NCBI GenBank assembly: GCA_001724265.1
Contig: MEDY01000174.1
Location: 1-56,552 of the forward strand
DNA from: Rhizaria sp. SCN 62-66
Lineage: Eukaryota > Rhizaria, unplaced
Reading direction: 5' to 3'
DNA: 56,552 bases
The notes under the pieces were generated by a model that saw only the letters and a program-made list of their open reading frames with translations, made no database searches and was not told the origin of the DNA. Below, one piece after another: positions 22,448 to 32,745 of the stretch. The position numbers and the translations under genes were made by a program. Position 1 is the stretch's first letter; each line of letters starts with the position of its first letter.

Positions 22448-22869
22448 ACACCACGATTGTGTCTCAATCATTTGAAAGTAAGGCGACGCCTGTGTGACGA
22501 ATATTTGTGTGACAAGATTTGTTTGCGACAGACGTGGCATTTTTATAGCAATTTCTTGTATTTTAATCATCACAGAGACTTGTACGACTCGAGTAAAACC
22601 AGAAGTTGTACTTGTGCAATGATGATAAGTTGGTAGTTTTAATTAAAGGCTCACCGTTACATAGGCTTGTGCGACAAGTAAAAACAAATGTTGGATATGT
22701 CTACTAATAAATTACTTGTATTTTGTCAAACAAATAAGCTCACAAATGAATGTTTAATTCATTGTACAAAGCGATCATCTGATGATCGTTTCACTGGCCC
22801 TCGAGTAACATCAAGTCTCACATTACACACGCTAGTGGCCATATCAAACATGCAATAATCGCACACGCT
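22448..22869. other. Convergent AT-rich spacer with a near-perfect palindrome
   Basis: 3' region between the F-box/RING-CH gene and MSH6. It holds an 8-bp perfect inverted repeat with a 1-nt centre at 22772-22788. No gene or tRNA is seen. Confidence 0.45.
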
Positions 22870-25800
22870 TCAGTGCGCCTCAAGCAGAGTCTTGGCCTCG
22901 CTCTTGCAGGCGACGACCTCAGCCATATCGCGACGCGCGAGTGCCGCGGCGGCGCGCTTCGCCAGCGCCATGCGCGCGGCAGCCATCTTGGCCGCCTTGG
23001 CGCTGTCACTATCATCCGCGGGCGCGACCTTGTGGGCGAGCGCGAGGCGCTCCTCGAACATCTCCGACATGGCCTTGGCGCGCATAACGAGCGCGCGCGG
23101 GAGACCGGCGAGCGTGGCGACGTTCATACCGAACGACTTAGAGCACACGCCCGGCACGAACTTGTACAGGAACGTAACGTCAACGTTGTCGCCGTCCTCG
23201 ACAGCGGCCTTGGTGGCGGCCTCGGCAGACGCGCCGGCGCCCGGCTGCGCGCCGCGCGCGCGGACCTGGCATGCCATGTGGTACATCGCGACGCGCGGGT
23301 CCGTGCGGAACTCCTCCAACAGCATGTGATAGTGTGTGGAAAAGAGCGCGAGACACTTGACGCGCGCAACGAGGTGCTCGATCACGGCGTGCGCGATCGA
23401 AGTGCCGTCGAACGTCGACGTGCCGCGGCCCAGCTCGTCGAGAATCACCAGCGAGCGCGGGGACGCGTGGCGCAAAATAGTCGCCGTCTCCTCAAGCTCC
23501 ACCAGGAACGTCGACTGGCCCTGCATGATGCGGTCGTTCGCGCCGACACGCGTGAAGATCCGGTCCACGGGCGTCAGCCGGCACGACTTGGCGGCGACGT
23601 AGCACCCGATCTGTGCCATGATCACGGCACAGCACACCTGGCGCAGCAGCGTAGACTTGCCGCCCATGTTGGGGCCGGAGATTAGCACGAAACGCGCCGG
23701 GTTCTGCTCCGAGCCCAAGTCCGTGTCGTTGGGGATGAACTGCGTCGGCGCGCTTGCATACGCGCCTAGCGACGCGCCCGACTGCGCCAGCGACGGGTGC
23801 ACGGCGTCGCGCAGCTCCAACAGCGCGTGGCCGCCCGTCTCCTCGTAGGACACGAAGCGCGGGCGGCACGACGCGCCGTCCTGGTACGTCGACACGAGCG
23901 CGAGCGAGATAAGGCAGTCGAGCTCAGCCACGCACGCCACGGCCTGCGCCCACAGCGGGTAGTCCTGGCCGAACTTGGCGAAGACCTGCCGCGTGACGTC
24001 CTGCAGCACGTCGTCGCGCCGCGCCTGCGCTGTCTCCAGCTCGGCCACGAGCGTGCGCACGGTAGGCGTCCAGAAACGGCGCACCTTGACCGTCTGCGAC
24101 ATCTGCTCGTACTGCTCGGGTGCCTTGCGGCGCTTAAGCGTGTCGACCGAGATCTCCAGCTGATACACTTCCTTAGCGCGGTGGTGGTATTTGATGCTGG
24201 TGTCGCCAAACTCACGGCGGACCTCGCCCAAGTACTCCTCAAGCTCGCGCTCGCACGCGGCAACGTCGGCCTTGGCGGTATCGAAGTCCTCAACAAACCC
24301 GGCCTGCGGAACGATGAAGCCGTCCTCGCGCGCCTGCTTCGCGTTGAACGTGCCGCGAAAGTCGCTCAGCAGAGTAGCGATTTCGGGGAAAGCGCCGTCA
24401 GGCACTTCCTTGCTGCGGATGTGTGTCAGCGCGCGCAGGCGGCTCGACTTCCACGGCCGCTGCGCGAGCGCGTCGATGGCCGCGATGGCGGCGGCGAAGC
24501 CATCGAGCGTCTTGATGAAGAGCTCCACCTTGGCCTTGCCGACGTTCTCGTACATCACAGCGTTGTCCTTCTTGGTGCCGTTGGCGCGCACGCGTGCCAG
24601 CAGACGCTCGACATCGGGCAGCTTCTTCATCGCCGCGCGCGCCGCCGTGACGGTTTCCTTGGCGGCCATGAGCTCCTCCACCGCGTCGAGCCGCTCGTTG
24701 ATCGCGGCGACGCGGCCGAGCGGGCGCGCGACCCACTGCCGCATGAGCCGCTTGCCAAAGGCCGTGACGCACTGGTCGAGGTGCTTGAGCATCGTACCCT
24801 CGGCGCCGCCGTCCTGGTTCTGCAGCACCTCGAGATTCGCCAGCGTCTGCCCGTCGAGCACGAGCGCGTCGAACTCAGCCTGCACGGCCGGGTCGAAACG
24901 GCGGAAGTTACCCAGTGAGACCAGCTCGTCCGCCAGTTTCAGCCGCTGCAGGTACCACACGACGCCGCCCAGCGCGGAAAACAGGGCCGCCGCGCTCGTC
25001 TTCGCGCGCGGGTCCTCGATCTCCTCGATCTCCGCGCTACCTGCCGCGAGACTCGCGTCGCCGCTGCTCTGGCTGACGAGCTTGGCCATGATGTTGGCGG
25101 CGCTTTTGCCGGTCTGCAGCTGCGTGCGTAGCGCGTCGAGCAAGAACGGCCAACCGTCCTCGGCGACGCGCGGCGGCAGCTCGCGCGCAACGTCCTTGAT
25201 GCGCTTCTCGCGGGCAGCGTCGAAGAACTTGCCGCGCACGAGCTCCGTCACCGTGCGGTCGCCGGCCCAGAACTCGCTGCCGGGGACAAGCGTCGTGCGC
25301 AGCGACGCCGCGGGCAGCGTGGCGCGCAGCGCGCCCTCGGTGGCGGGCGACAGCGCGCCGCGCGCGGAGAGCACTTCGGCGGGCTTGGTGCACTCGAGCA
25401 GCGTGCGCAAACGCGAGCGCTGGCGGTCGTCGACGAAGGCGCCGACAGTGAACACGCCCGTCGCCGTGTCGACGAAACACACGCCCACGAGCACGTCCTC
25501 AGCGACGAACGCCACGCGCGCAAAAGTCTCGGCGGAGGCGTCGCGCGCGGAGGCGGCGAGCGCGGCCTCGGCCTCCTCGGCCGTCGAGAGCGGCGTCTCC
25601 GACAGAGAGAGCAGGTAGACGGCGTCGTCGCGGCCCAGCAGCTCCTGGTCGACGATCGTGGCCTGCGTGAGGATGGAACACATCTCGCGGCGCACAACCT
25701 GCGACTTTTGCCCCTTGGCGGCCTTGGCGTTTGCCTCGGCGAGCTGCTTCGGCGTCTGCGTCTGCTCCACGCGCCCCACGCGGTATCCGCGCTTCACGAG

Positions 25801-27213
25801 TATCTCGGCATACTTCGCGTACGCAGACTCGGGGAAGCCGACGTGGAGCCGCTCGCCGCCCATGCGCGCGAGGTTGAGCTCGCGGATACCGGTCTCGGCG
25901 TCAAAGTCAAAGAGCTCGTAAAACTTGCCCATCTTGAAGAAGAGCACGACGTCCATGTTCTGCGCCTTGATCTCCCAGTACTGGCGCTGCGCGGGCGTCA
26001 TGCGCCGCAAGTCGGCCTCGGGGATGCGAAGTGTGCGCGGGTCGTAGCCCTCGTCGCCGGGCCGCTTGCCCGCCGCGTCGCGCCGGTGCGCAGGCAGCGA
26101 AAAGTCCGGGAACGAGTACTCCGCGGACAGAAGCGCGGCCGGCTTGTCAGAGTCTTCCTCGCCCTCGCTACCGTCGCCGCCGCCGTCGTCGCTATCGTCG
26201 CCGCTGTCGCCACCGGCCGCGGCCGCGGACGCGCTCTTACTCGCCGCAGGCTTCGGCACCGGGGACGGTGAAGCGGCGGCAGCGGCGGGCTTGGGCTTGC
26301 TCGCACTGGCACCGCCGAAGCCAGGGAACGCTTTGGGAGCGCTGCTACTGCTAGAGCTGCTGCTATTGTTGTTGTTCGCAGCGGCGGCGGCCGCGATTGA
26401 GGCGCGGAACTGGTCCATGCTGGCGAGCGTGCTGTTGGAGGAGCCCAGCGCGGGCTTGGTGCGCTTCTGAGGCGACAGCGCATCACCGTCGTCGTCGTCG
26501 TCGTCGTCATCGTCGTTCAGTGCAGTAGCGCGTGCCTTGGCACTGCTTTTGCCCGCGCTCTTGCTCTTGCTGGCGGCGGCCTTCTTGCTCTTGCCCTTGC
26601 GGCGCGGTGCGTCGCTGTCTTCGCTGTCATCGTCGTCACTGCCGCTGCTGTCGCTGCTGTTGGAGTCGGAGCTGTACGAGTCAGAGCCTGAGCTAGAGCA
26701 GTCTTCGGAAGCCGAGCTCTCGCTGTCTGAGCTCGCACTCGCGCTCTCGCTCGCCTCTTCTTTCTCGTCGTCGTCATCAGTGATCACGCGGCGCTTCGTG
26801 GCCGGAGCCTTGGACTTGCTCTTGCTACTGCTCTTGCTCTCTGTCTTCTTCTCGGACGCCTTGGGCTTAGGGGTCTCAGACTTGGCCTCAGCCTTTGCCG
26901 CGGCTTCGGGCTTGTTGGTCGTCTCGGACTTGGACTCGTCGGCCTTGGCCTCGAGCTTGACGGGCGTCTTCTGCGCGGGCGAAGCGGCAGCGCTGCAGTC
27001 GGGCACGGGCGGCGCCACAGGGCGCGGGGTCGCTGGCGCGTTCTCGGACGCAGGCTTCGCGGTCGTAGCAAGATATGGAGAAGGGGCGGCCGGGGCAGAC
27101 GGACTGGCAGAAGCGGAGTCGGTCGTGGGCAGTTTCTTGGGCGTCGCAGAGAAGAACCTCATGATGCCACCATCCTTGGGAGGCGCCTGTGGGGTCGCCT
27201 TCTTTGACGACAT
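22870..27213 (-). CDS. MSH6: DNA mismatch repair protein MSH6
   Basis: MutS homologue that pairs with MSH2 (MutS-alpha) to recognise base mismatches and small loops. Single exon, 1,447 residues, TGA stop, close to the usual MSH6 length. Residues 1-400 are disordered with acidic, Lys and Ser runs; no PWWP or Tudor domain is visible. IMRFFSATPKK near residue 17 sits where MSH6 proteins carry a PCNA-binding motif. The mismatch-binding Phe-x-Glu motif lies in FKMGKFYELFDFD near 423. Connector, lever and clamp regions follow. The ATPase has Walker A GPNMGGKST near 1180, Walker B with DELGRGTSTFDG near 1258, and a helix-turn-helix end. FKMGKFYELF favours MSH6 over MSH3. The start is the only reasonable ATG (MSSKKATPQAPP). 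Confidence 0.97.
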   Translation of the reverse strand: MSSKKATPQAPPKDGGIMRFFSATPKKLPTTDSASASPSAPAAPSPYLATTAKPASENAPATPRPVAPPVPDCSAAASPAQKTPVKLEAKADESKSETTNKPEAAAKAEAKSETPKPKASEKKTESKSSSKSKSKAPATKRRVITDDDDEKEEASESASASSDSESSASEDCSSSGSDSYSSDSNSSDSSGSDDDDSEDSDAPRRKGKSKKAAASKSKSAGKSSAKARATALNDDDDDDDDDGDALSPQKRTKPALGSSNSTLASMDQFRASIAAAAAANNNNSSSSSSSSAPKAFPGFGGASASKPKPAAAAASPSPVPKPAASKSASAAAAGGDSGDDSDDGGGDGSEGEEDSDKPAALLSAEYSFPDFSLPAHRRDAAGKRPGDEGYDPRTLRIPEADLRRMTPAQRQYWEIKAQNMDVVLFFKMGKFYELFDFDAETGIRELNLARMGGERLHVGFPESAYAKYAEILVKRGYRVGRVEQTQTPKQLAEANAKAAKGQKSQVVRREMCSILTQATIVDQELLGRDDAVYLLSLSETPLSTAEEAEAALAASARDASAETFARVAFVAEDVLVGVCFVDTATGVFTVGAFVDDRQRSRLRTLLECTKPAEVLSARGALSPATEGALRATLPAASLRTTLVPGSEFWAGDRTVTELVRGKFFDAAREKRIKDVARELPPRVAEDGWPFLLDALRTQLQTGKSAANIMAKLVSQSSGDASLAAGSAEIEEIEDPRAKTSAAALFSALGGVVWYLQRLKLADELVSLGNFRRFDPAVQAEFDALVLDGQTLANLEVLQNQDGGAEGTMLKHLDQCVTAFGKRLMRQWVARPLGRVAAINERLDAVEELMAAKETVTAARAAMKKLPDVERLLARVRANGTKKDNAVMYENVGKAKVELFIKTLDGFAAAIAAIDALAQRPWKSSRLRALTHIRSKEVPDGAFPEIATLLSDFRGTFNAKQAREDGFIVPQAGFVEDFDTAKADVAACERELEEYLGEVRREFGDTSIKYHHRAKEVYQLEISVDTLKRRKAPEQYEQMSQTVKVRRFWTPTVRTLVAELETAQARRDDVLQDVTRQVFAKFGQDYPLWAQAVACVAELDCLISLALVSTYQDGASCRPRFVSYEETGGHALLELRDAVHPSLAQSGASLGAYASAPTQFIPNDTDLGSEQNPARFVLISGPNMGGKSTLLRQVCCAVIMAQIGCYVAAKSCRLTPVDRIFTRVGANDRIMQGQSTFLVELEETATILRHASPRSLVILDELGRGTSTFDGTSIAHAVIEHLVARVKCLALFSTHYHMLLEEFRTDPRVAMYHMACQVRARGAQPGAGASAEAATKAAVEDGDNVDVTFLYKFVPGVCSKSFGMNVATLAGLPRALVMRAKAMSEMFEERLALAHKVAPADDSDSAKAAKMAAARMALAKRAAAALARRDMAEVVACKSEAKTLLEAH

Positions 27214-27782
27214 CTATATAAGTAAATCAAAAGAACGTGAAGATATAATAACGTATTTAGAATTAATCTATCGTATAAAACTCGTAGACGCGTTACAAGT
27301 AGATAATATCGACTCGCTGCATGAGATTTACTTACTTTGATCATGGAAGGTCATGGCGCGAAAAGCGGCACCCAACCTATTGAAGAAAAAAACAGTGTAT
27401 CAATAATCTTATGACTATGCTTAGATGTTGCGCCCAACGCTTAAAAAGAAGAGTAGCGATCACTTGAAAAATGAGCTAGGACAGGCATTGACAACGATAT
27501 TGATTGAAAATGTATTATTCGGGTTTAAATAAATTATCACAAAACTAAAACAAGATTATTTGATTCAAGATCAACCGATGTTCGCACAGGTATTCTTGCG
27601 CGGCATCGCACTCTCAAGAGTGTCAAAAGTGAGTGACACGATGCATAGCTGCGCTTCCACGTTTTATACGTCACAAATGCAGAAATAATTAAGCTCAACT
27701 CATAGTTGCAGCCTTATGACATGACAGTCGAGTGTCAGCCTAATCTGCCACTCCTCTGACTCACATAGGTCACATGGCGCGG
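27214..27782. promoter_or_regulatory. MSH6 upstream region with MCB-like and E2F-like boxes
   Basis: AT-rich spacer, with no gene or tRNA found. Two cell-cycle-type boxes stand out upstream of the MSH6 start: ACGCGT at 27288-27293 and TGGCGCGAAAA at 27354-27364 (reverse complement of an E2F/DP consensus). Both motif types control S-phase genes, including MSH6, in fungi and animals. Here they are sequence matches only. A small inverted repeat (CACTCT/AGAGTG) lies near 27608. Confidence 0.4.
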
Positions 27783-29097
27783 TTAGAAGAAAAGCTTGAT
27801 GAGGACACCAGTTCCGATTGCAGAGCCGAACATCGCGCAGACAGCAATGGCTGATGTAGTAGACAACAAGCCAAGGCCGGTCAACCCGTGTCCACTGGTG
27901 CAGCCCCCACAGAGCTGACTGCCGAGAGTGAGACAGATCCCTCCAACAAACATGCGCAAGTACGAGAAATCAGCTCCAACATAGGTAGCGCCAGTGGCCA
28001 GAGCCGAAACAAACGCTCCGAGCACGATTCCAACAACTACCAGCACCTGAAAGCGGTGAGTCTTGGCCAAAGACATAGGGTACGCGACGTTGCCATTCTT
28101 GTCGCTGCATGCGTTCGAATTTGAGCCCGCTGCCAAGCAGTTACCGAGCACACAAGCGTAGGAGGACGACGTGCCCAGAGCGCGGCCAGCGCCAGCAGAA
28201 GCGAGAAGTTGTGCGGAGCCAATAATCAGGCCAGCAATAAGCGGCGGCACAACGGGGCCCCAGATCGCAAAGCGCGGAAGTGCGGCCGCAGACGAGCCCA
28301 GCACGCCTGCAGCATCAACGCGGTAGTCAACAAGGTATTCGAGGGCGAGAACCATGCTGAAGAGAATCGCGGAGAACGCGAGCGTGACACGCGCGCCAGC
28401 GGGTGATGTAGGCGAGGCATTCTCGTCGCCCGTGACAATCACAGCAAGGCAGCGCTTCGAAGCAGGCATGCGGCCGTCGGTCAGGAACGTCGAGCCAGTA
28501 GCGTCGAGGTGCGCAATGACGAGTGAGAGAATGTAAATGCCTACGATCCCACCCACAAGGATAACGAGGGCGGGGAAGCCAGCGCCAGCGCCGAGCTGAG
28601 CGAAAACAGTGCCGGGACAGGAACCAGTGAGCGCCATGCCCACACCGAGGATAGAAGCGCCGAGCACGACAGCGGGGACGCCGCGACCGAAGTTCTCGCG
28701 GTAGTCGCTGCGGACAGTCTTGCGGCGGAAGACCTGCTCAACGATGACGAAGGCAAGCATCGACGACGCGCACGCGGTGAGGAACATCTTGAGCATTACA
28801 AAGTGCGAAAACGTCATCTGGCCGGCGACGAGACTTGTCTCGTGCACACGGCCGCGCTGCAGGCCGATGCCGAAGAGGCCGCCGACAGTGAGCAGCAACG
28901 CCGCCTGCGACAGCGACACGGAGTTGCTGCACGGCGCAGCTGCTGTAGAGGGCTGCGAAGTAATGGTGTAAAGCTAAGCAAACAAGATAGGATGAAAATA
29001 CCATACATGTATGGTTCATCAGGTGAGCTTGCGAGACTGAAGGAGGAGAAGCTGCTCGAGGACGGCCTTTCGTCAGCAGAATACACTTTGCGTTCAT
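27783..29097 (-). CDS. YeeE/YedE-family sulfur (thiosulfate-type) membrane transporter
   Basis: Polytopic membrane protein of the YeeE/YedE family; the characterised members import thiosulfate. The secure part is 28952-27783 (TAA stop), about 389 residues with roughly ten hydrophobic helices. Family Cys motifs appear in both halves: GSCPGT in the first, and LCGGCTSGHGLTG in the second, with a loop CVLGNC before it. No ATG lies in frame at the left of this block (a GTG is at 28919), so a 5' exon is needed. The best candidate is 29097-29002 (ATG, 32 codons) joined across a 49-nt GT-AG intron at 29001-28953; this junction is tentative. The gene is visibly less GC-rich and less biased in codon use than its neighbours. 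The family is mainly bacterial, so acquisition by transfer is plausible. Confidence 0.75.
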
Positions 29098-29999
29098 GAT
29101 TAGCAATAATTTATCAATGTCTGCAACTAACAGTCATTGTGGAGTTGCACATGTTCAAGGCAGTTGCCAGGGATCGTGCCAGTCGCCATTCCTATGCCAA
29201 GAGTGGCAACAAACACCGATGTTCTGACTCGAACGAGTGGAGGTTCGAGGATCTGCCAAGCGCGACGCAAATGCTTCCCAAAAAAGTAGTAAATAGTTGT
29301 TGTAGTGGACAAAACTAATTAATAATATATTGAACCAACTTGGACACGTTGGTCATCGTAGTTACATTTGTTCCTGACGAACGCTTCAGTCAGGGCAATG
29401 TCGAAAAGTTTGGAATGCATTGTCCACGCCGCTTTACAGCCCACCACAAACGTAAAACGCCAGCAGTTGCCGGCTCACGGTCACTCTCTTGTCGATCAAT
29501 GGCCATCGGCGCTCAATTGACTGAGAGGAGATTCGTGCCCCAATATAAAGGAGGCATTTCGCAGGGTTCCATCGTGCTAGAGCTTTTTCAAGATTTGAGC
29601 ACGACACTAAATTTATCTCTGTAGTTATTCGTTTCATTTTTACTGCTGAGACGAATGCGTATCCCTGTCGTCTCTGAAGGACGACACGTCTCTTAAAGCG
29701 GCGTGTCGCCCGACGTGCCTCTCATGCATTAACACGAGCTTGTCTCACAGTCAAGAACTTCTCAATTCTCCGACCCTCACAATCTTTTTTCTCAACTGAA
29801 CTTGTATATCCCCCTCACTTCACAGCAACTCTGCTCCTAGGTGCGCCCTTCTGTTCCTCTTTCTCATCCTCGTCTTGCTACTGCATCGCTGCTTCGAGTA
29901 ACCTGCCCGCTGGCCGCTGCAGTCTGCCGCGTTCCAACAGCCTCAGTCCGCCAAACCCCGCCGGCGACTGCCGCATCGCACCGTGTTCACACAGCAACC
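29098..29999. promoter_or_regulatory. Divergent spacer between the sulfur transporter and the GDPD gene
   Basis: About 900 bp with only short, unconvincing open frames. The pyrimidine-rich stretch ending CCTAG at 29840 looks like a splice acceptor, so a 5'-UTR intron of the rightward gene may end there. No tRNA is found. Confidence 0.4.
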
Positions 30000-31847
30000 A
30001 TGACAGACGTTCTGACTGCTAGCGCCCCCGCCCCCGCCCCCGCGCCCGCGCCTGAAGTGACAACAAACGCCGCAATGACGACAACTCCGACCCCCGCGTC
30101 TGCAGCTGCGGCCGCTGCGACCACCACGGCCGCTGTCCCAGCATCCACACCGGCTGTCGGCGCCGTGGAGCCCCGCGCGAGCAAGCGCATGCTTTTACTC
30201 CGTACCGCGCCGACATTCCTGTTTCTCTGGACGCTCATCCCTCTCTGCGCGTGTCTCGCGACAGTCTACGTCTCGCTGCTGCTCTTCCGCGTCTGGCGCC
30301 CGATGAACCCGGACGCGTTTCCCGTGCTGCGGCGCCTGCGCGGCGCGCTGCTGGGCCACCGCGGCGGCGTCGGCACCAACGACCCGCCCACTGACAAGGC
30401 CTTTCTGCTCGCGTCTGGCATCGCCGCCGCCGCAGACCCGCTCGCGCTCGACCTCTACGACCAGCGCGTGCCGCGCAACTCGCTCGCGGCGTTCCGCACT
30501 GCGCGCGCGCGCGGATTGGCCGGCGTGGAACTCGACGTGCAGCTCACTGCGGACGGGATCGCGGTGGTGTTCCACGATGAGGTGGTCGGCCGCACGCTCG
30601 CAGTGCCCGCGCGCGATGCCGACCGCGCCGTCGCGTCGTACACGCTTGCCGAGCTGCAGACGCTGCCGTTTTCCGCGGCCTACTGCGGGCCCGCTTTCAC
30701 CGCCACCGAACGCGTGCCCACTCTCGCTGCAGCTCTCGCGCAGTTGCGTGCTGACGGACTCCTCGCGTTTGTCGAGCTCAAGGCCTTTTCACCCGCTGTG
30801 TCGCGCGCACTCGCCGCGGCCGCCGTGCGCGCTATCGTCGACGCGCGCTACGCCTCGCGCGCCGCGATTATTTCCTTCAACCCGTATGCGCTGTACTGTG
30901 TGCGTCGGCTCGCCGAGGCCCGCGGCGTTGCCACAGGATTGGTATTTGCTCATGACGTCGCCGCCAACATCGAGCGTGAGCGCGCGCGCGTGGGGCTCGC
31001 CGCGCCCGCGCTGCTCGCCTCGGCCCCCGCCGCCTTACTATTGGGCATCGTCTCGCGCTTCTGCTCGCACCCGCGCGTGCTGCCACTGCTGGGCCACGCA
31101 CTCGCGGTCGCCGAGACGCCCGCTGTGTCTGCCTCTCTCGCGGCCGCCTACGCGCAGCGCGGCGTTGCGCTGGCGGCCTGGGTGGTGAACGACGCATCGA
31201 CACAGCGTTGGCTGCTCGAGTCGCTTGTCGGCACCGTTATCTCAGACGTGCCGCTGCCGCTGCCCGTCGCTTTGCCCGTCGCCGTCCCCACCGTCGCGCC
31301 CGCCGACGAAGCCAACGCCGCCGCCATCGCCGCCGCCGCTGCCGTTGCCGCTGCAAACGCTGCTGCTGGTGTTGCGCCTGGCCCGCGGGCGTCTGGTTCG
31401 TCTGCATCGGCAGTGCACACACCCGTGAAGCGTGCTGCGACTAACGGCGCCAACACCGGCTCAACTGGCAGTGCGCCCGTGTCCGCGCCCGCTTCAACCG
31501 CCGCCACGCCGGCTGCCACTGCGAACGCGACTGCGGCCGCGGCTGTGGGCTTGACCTATGCGTCCGCGGCGCCGTCCGCCAGCGCGACCCCCACTCTGAC
31601 ACTGTCGCCGTTGCCTGTGCCTGCGTTGTATCACAAGTCTGACGACGTCGTCGGCGGATCTGTGATCGTCGACAACAACAACACTGCCGCCGTTGTTGCC
31701 GCCGCCGAGTCTGAGCTCTTTGAGGGCGGGGCGGCCGCGCCCAGCACCGCAGTCCCCAGCGCTGCGCACAGCACTGTGCATAGCACTGCGCAGAGCGAGG
31801 CTTCCAGTGTGGCACACAGTGCGGCGAGCAGTATGATGGACGGTTGA
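30000..31847 (+). CDS. Membrane-anchored glycerophosphodiester phosphodiesterase (GDPD family)
   Basis: Hydrolyses glycerophosphodiesters (or lysophospholipids, as in animal GDE4/GDE7) to glycerol-3-phosphate or a lysophosphatidate plus an alcohol, using a TIM-barrel with a metal site. 615 residues, single coding exon, TGA stop. Residues 1-65 are Ala/Pro/Thr-rich; one membrane helix spans about 70-98. Catalytic features are present: H120-R-G, N160-S, E177 and D179 in GVELDVQLT, H192-D in VVFHDE, and FVELKAF. The C-terminal 200 residues are Ala/Ser-rich and disordered. The spacing between HRG and the Asn-Ser motif (about 38 residues) is longer than usual. The start is the first in-frame ATG; the frame is open 53 codons upstream without an ATG. 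Confidence 0.88.
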   Translation: MTDVLTASAPAPAPAPAPEVTTNAAMTTTPTPASAAAAAATTTAAVPASTPAVGAVEPRASKRMLLLRTAPTFLFLWTLIPLCACLATVYVSLLLFRVWRPMNPDAFPVLRRLRGALLGHRGGVGTNDPPTDKAFLLASGIAAAADPLALDLYDQRVPRNSLAAFRTARARGLAGVELDVQLTADGIAVVFHDEVVGRTLAVPARDADRAVASYTLAELQTLPFSAAYCGPAFTATERVPTLAAALAQLRADGLLAFVELKAFSPAVSRALAAAAVRAIVDARYASRAAIISFNPYALYCVRRLAEARGVATGLVFAHDVAANIERERARVGLAAPALLASAPAALLLGIVSRFCSHPRVLPLLGHALAVAETPAVSASLAAAYAQRGVALAAWVVNDASTQRWLLESLVGTVISDVPLPLPVALPVAVPTVAPADEANAAAIAAAAAVAAANAAAGVAPGPRASGSSASAVHTPVKRAATNGANTGSTGSAPVSAPASTAATPAATANATAAAAVGLTYASAAPSASATPTLTLSPLPVPALYHKSDDVVGGSVIVDNNNTAAVVAAAESELFEGGAAAPSTAVPSAAHSTVHSTAQSEASSVAHSAASSMMDG

Positions 31848-32745
31848 GCTGTGCAGTTTCTGAGCATCTGTCGTGATGGGAGGCAATATGATGTAATGTG
31901 ATGTGATATGATGTGATGTGATGTGATGTATGCAGGGATGGTGATGATGATGTGTCTGTGTGCGTGTCGGCAAGATGGCCACGCTTTATTAATCTGTGCG
32001 TCTTTTTCCACTTTTATTATTCTGCAACGCTGTGCTACTCTATTGTGCTGGTGACATTACAATCCTACTGCTGTCGTCATACCTAGCGGTTTTACCAATA
32101 CATTTGTGCGATATGTGGATCTTTGTAAAGATTAAACAGGTTAATATAGTTGTATTATCATTCAATATTACACTAATACATTCTAGTTATCGTTTCTTTG
32201 TTGTTTTTCACGCAAGACTCTTGTGCTCTTGCTATTTGGTTGTTGTGGATAAATTTTCCGCCACTCACAGAGTCACATTGTCTCCGCTAGGGGCACACAC
32301 GCTAGTTATATTGTCAGCCCGAGCCTGCACACGCAAACGCACATACAGAAACAAGCACACTGTCGCAGACACAAAAGTCCTCAGTAGTCACTGGAAGTGC
32401 TCATAGGGTATGTGCGTGGACATTCGTTATTATTTGTGCACGTGTTTACACCGCTTTGGCGCTTGTGTGATGTTGGTGCTCGTTTATACCGGCGCAGCAC
32501 ATGTATATAGACACAGCTACAGTCGCTGTAGCAGCAGCAGTAGCAGCAGTCGGACACACAAGGTCGACGGCGGCTTCACTCTACACCGTGTCGACATCCG
32601 AATTAGTTTGCGCACCACGTCATTTTTCGTTTGTTCACACACTCCTTTCCCCCACTTTCGCATCATTGCACTTCATCTATTCACTCACACACACGTACAC
32701 TGCGTCGTCCGTGGAGTTTGACACCGACTGCGACAGACGTCGAGC
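31848..32745. other. Convergent spacer between GDPD and VAP genes
   Basis: AT-rich, with no supported gene. It contains an (ATGTG)n run and a 7-bp perfect hairpin with a 3-nt loop at 32516-32532, followed by GCA/GTAGCA triplets. Confidence 0.45.
31891..31930. repeat. Pentanucleotide tandem repeat (ATGTG)8, imperfect
   Basis: Eight 5-bp units, ATGTG with ATGTA and ATATG variants, about 45 bp past the GDPD stop codon. Confidence 0.9.

Noticed and set aside
2881-27213. A meiotic/mismatch-repair gene cluster (HFM1 and MSH6)
   Set aside because: Three unrelated genes on mixed strands lie between them. Eukaryotic gene order gives no reason to infer linkage of function.
26537-27340. Hydrophobic Leu/Ser-rich plus-strand frame opposite the MSH6 N-terminus
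   Set aside because: The Leu/Ser runs are the complement of the Lys/Glu/Ser codons of the disordered MSH6 N-terminus.
27783-29097. Bacterial contamination or chimeric assembly at the sulfur transporter
   Set aside because: The gene sits alone in AT-rich spacer typical of the window, with no bacterial neighbours or ribosome-binding site. A transferred single gene is the simpler reading.
29228-29262. tRNA-like GGTTCGA box in the spacer
   Set aside because: No A box, acceptor stem or anticodon arm can be folded around it.
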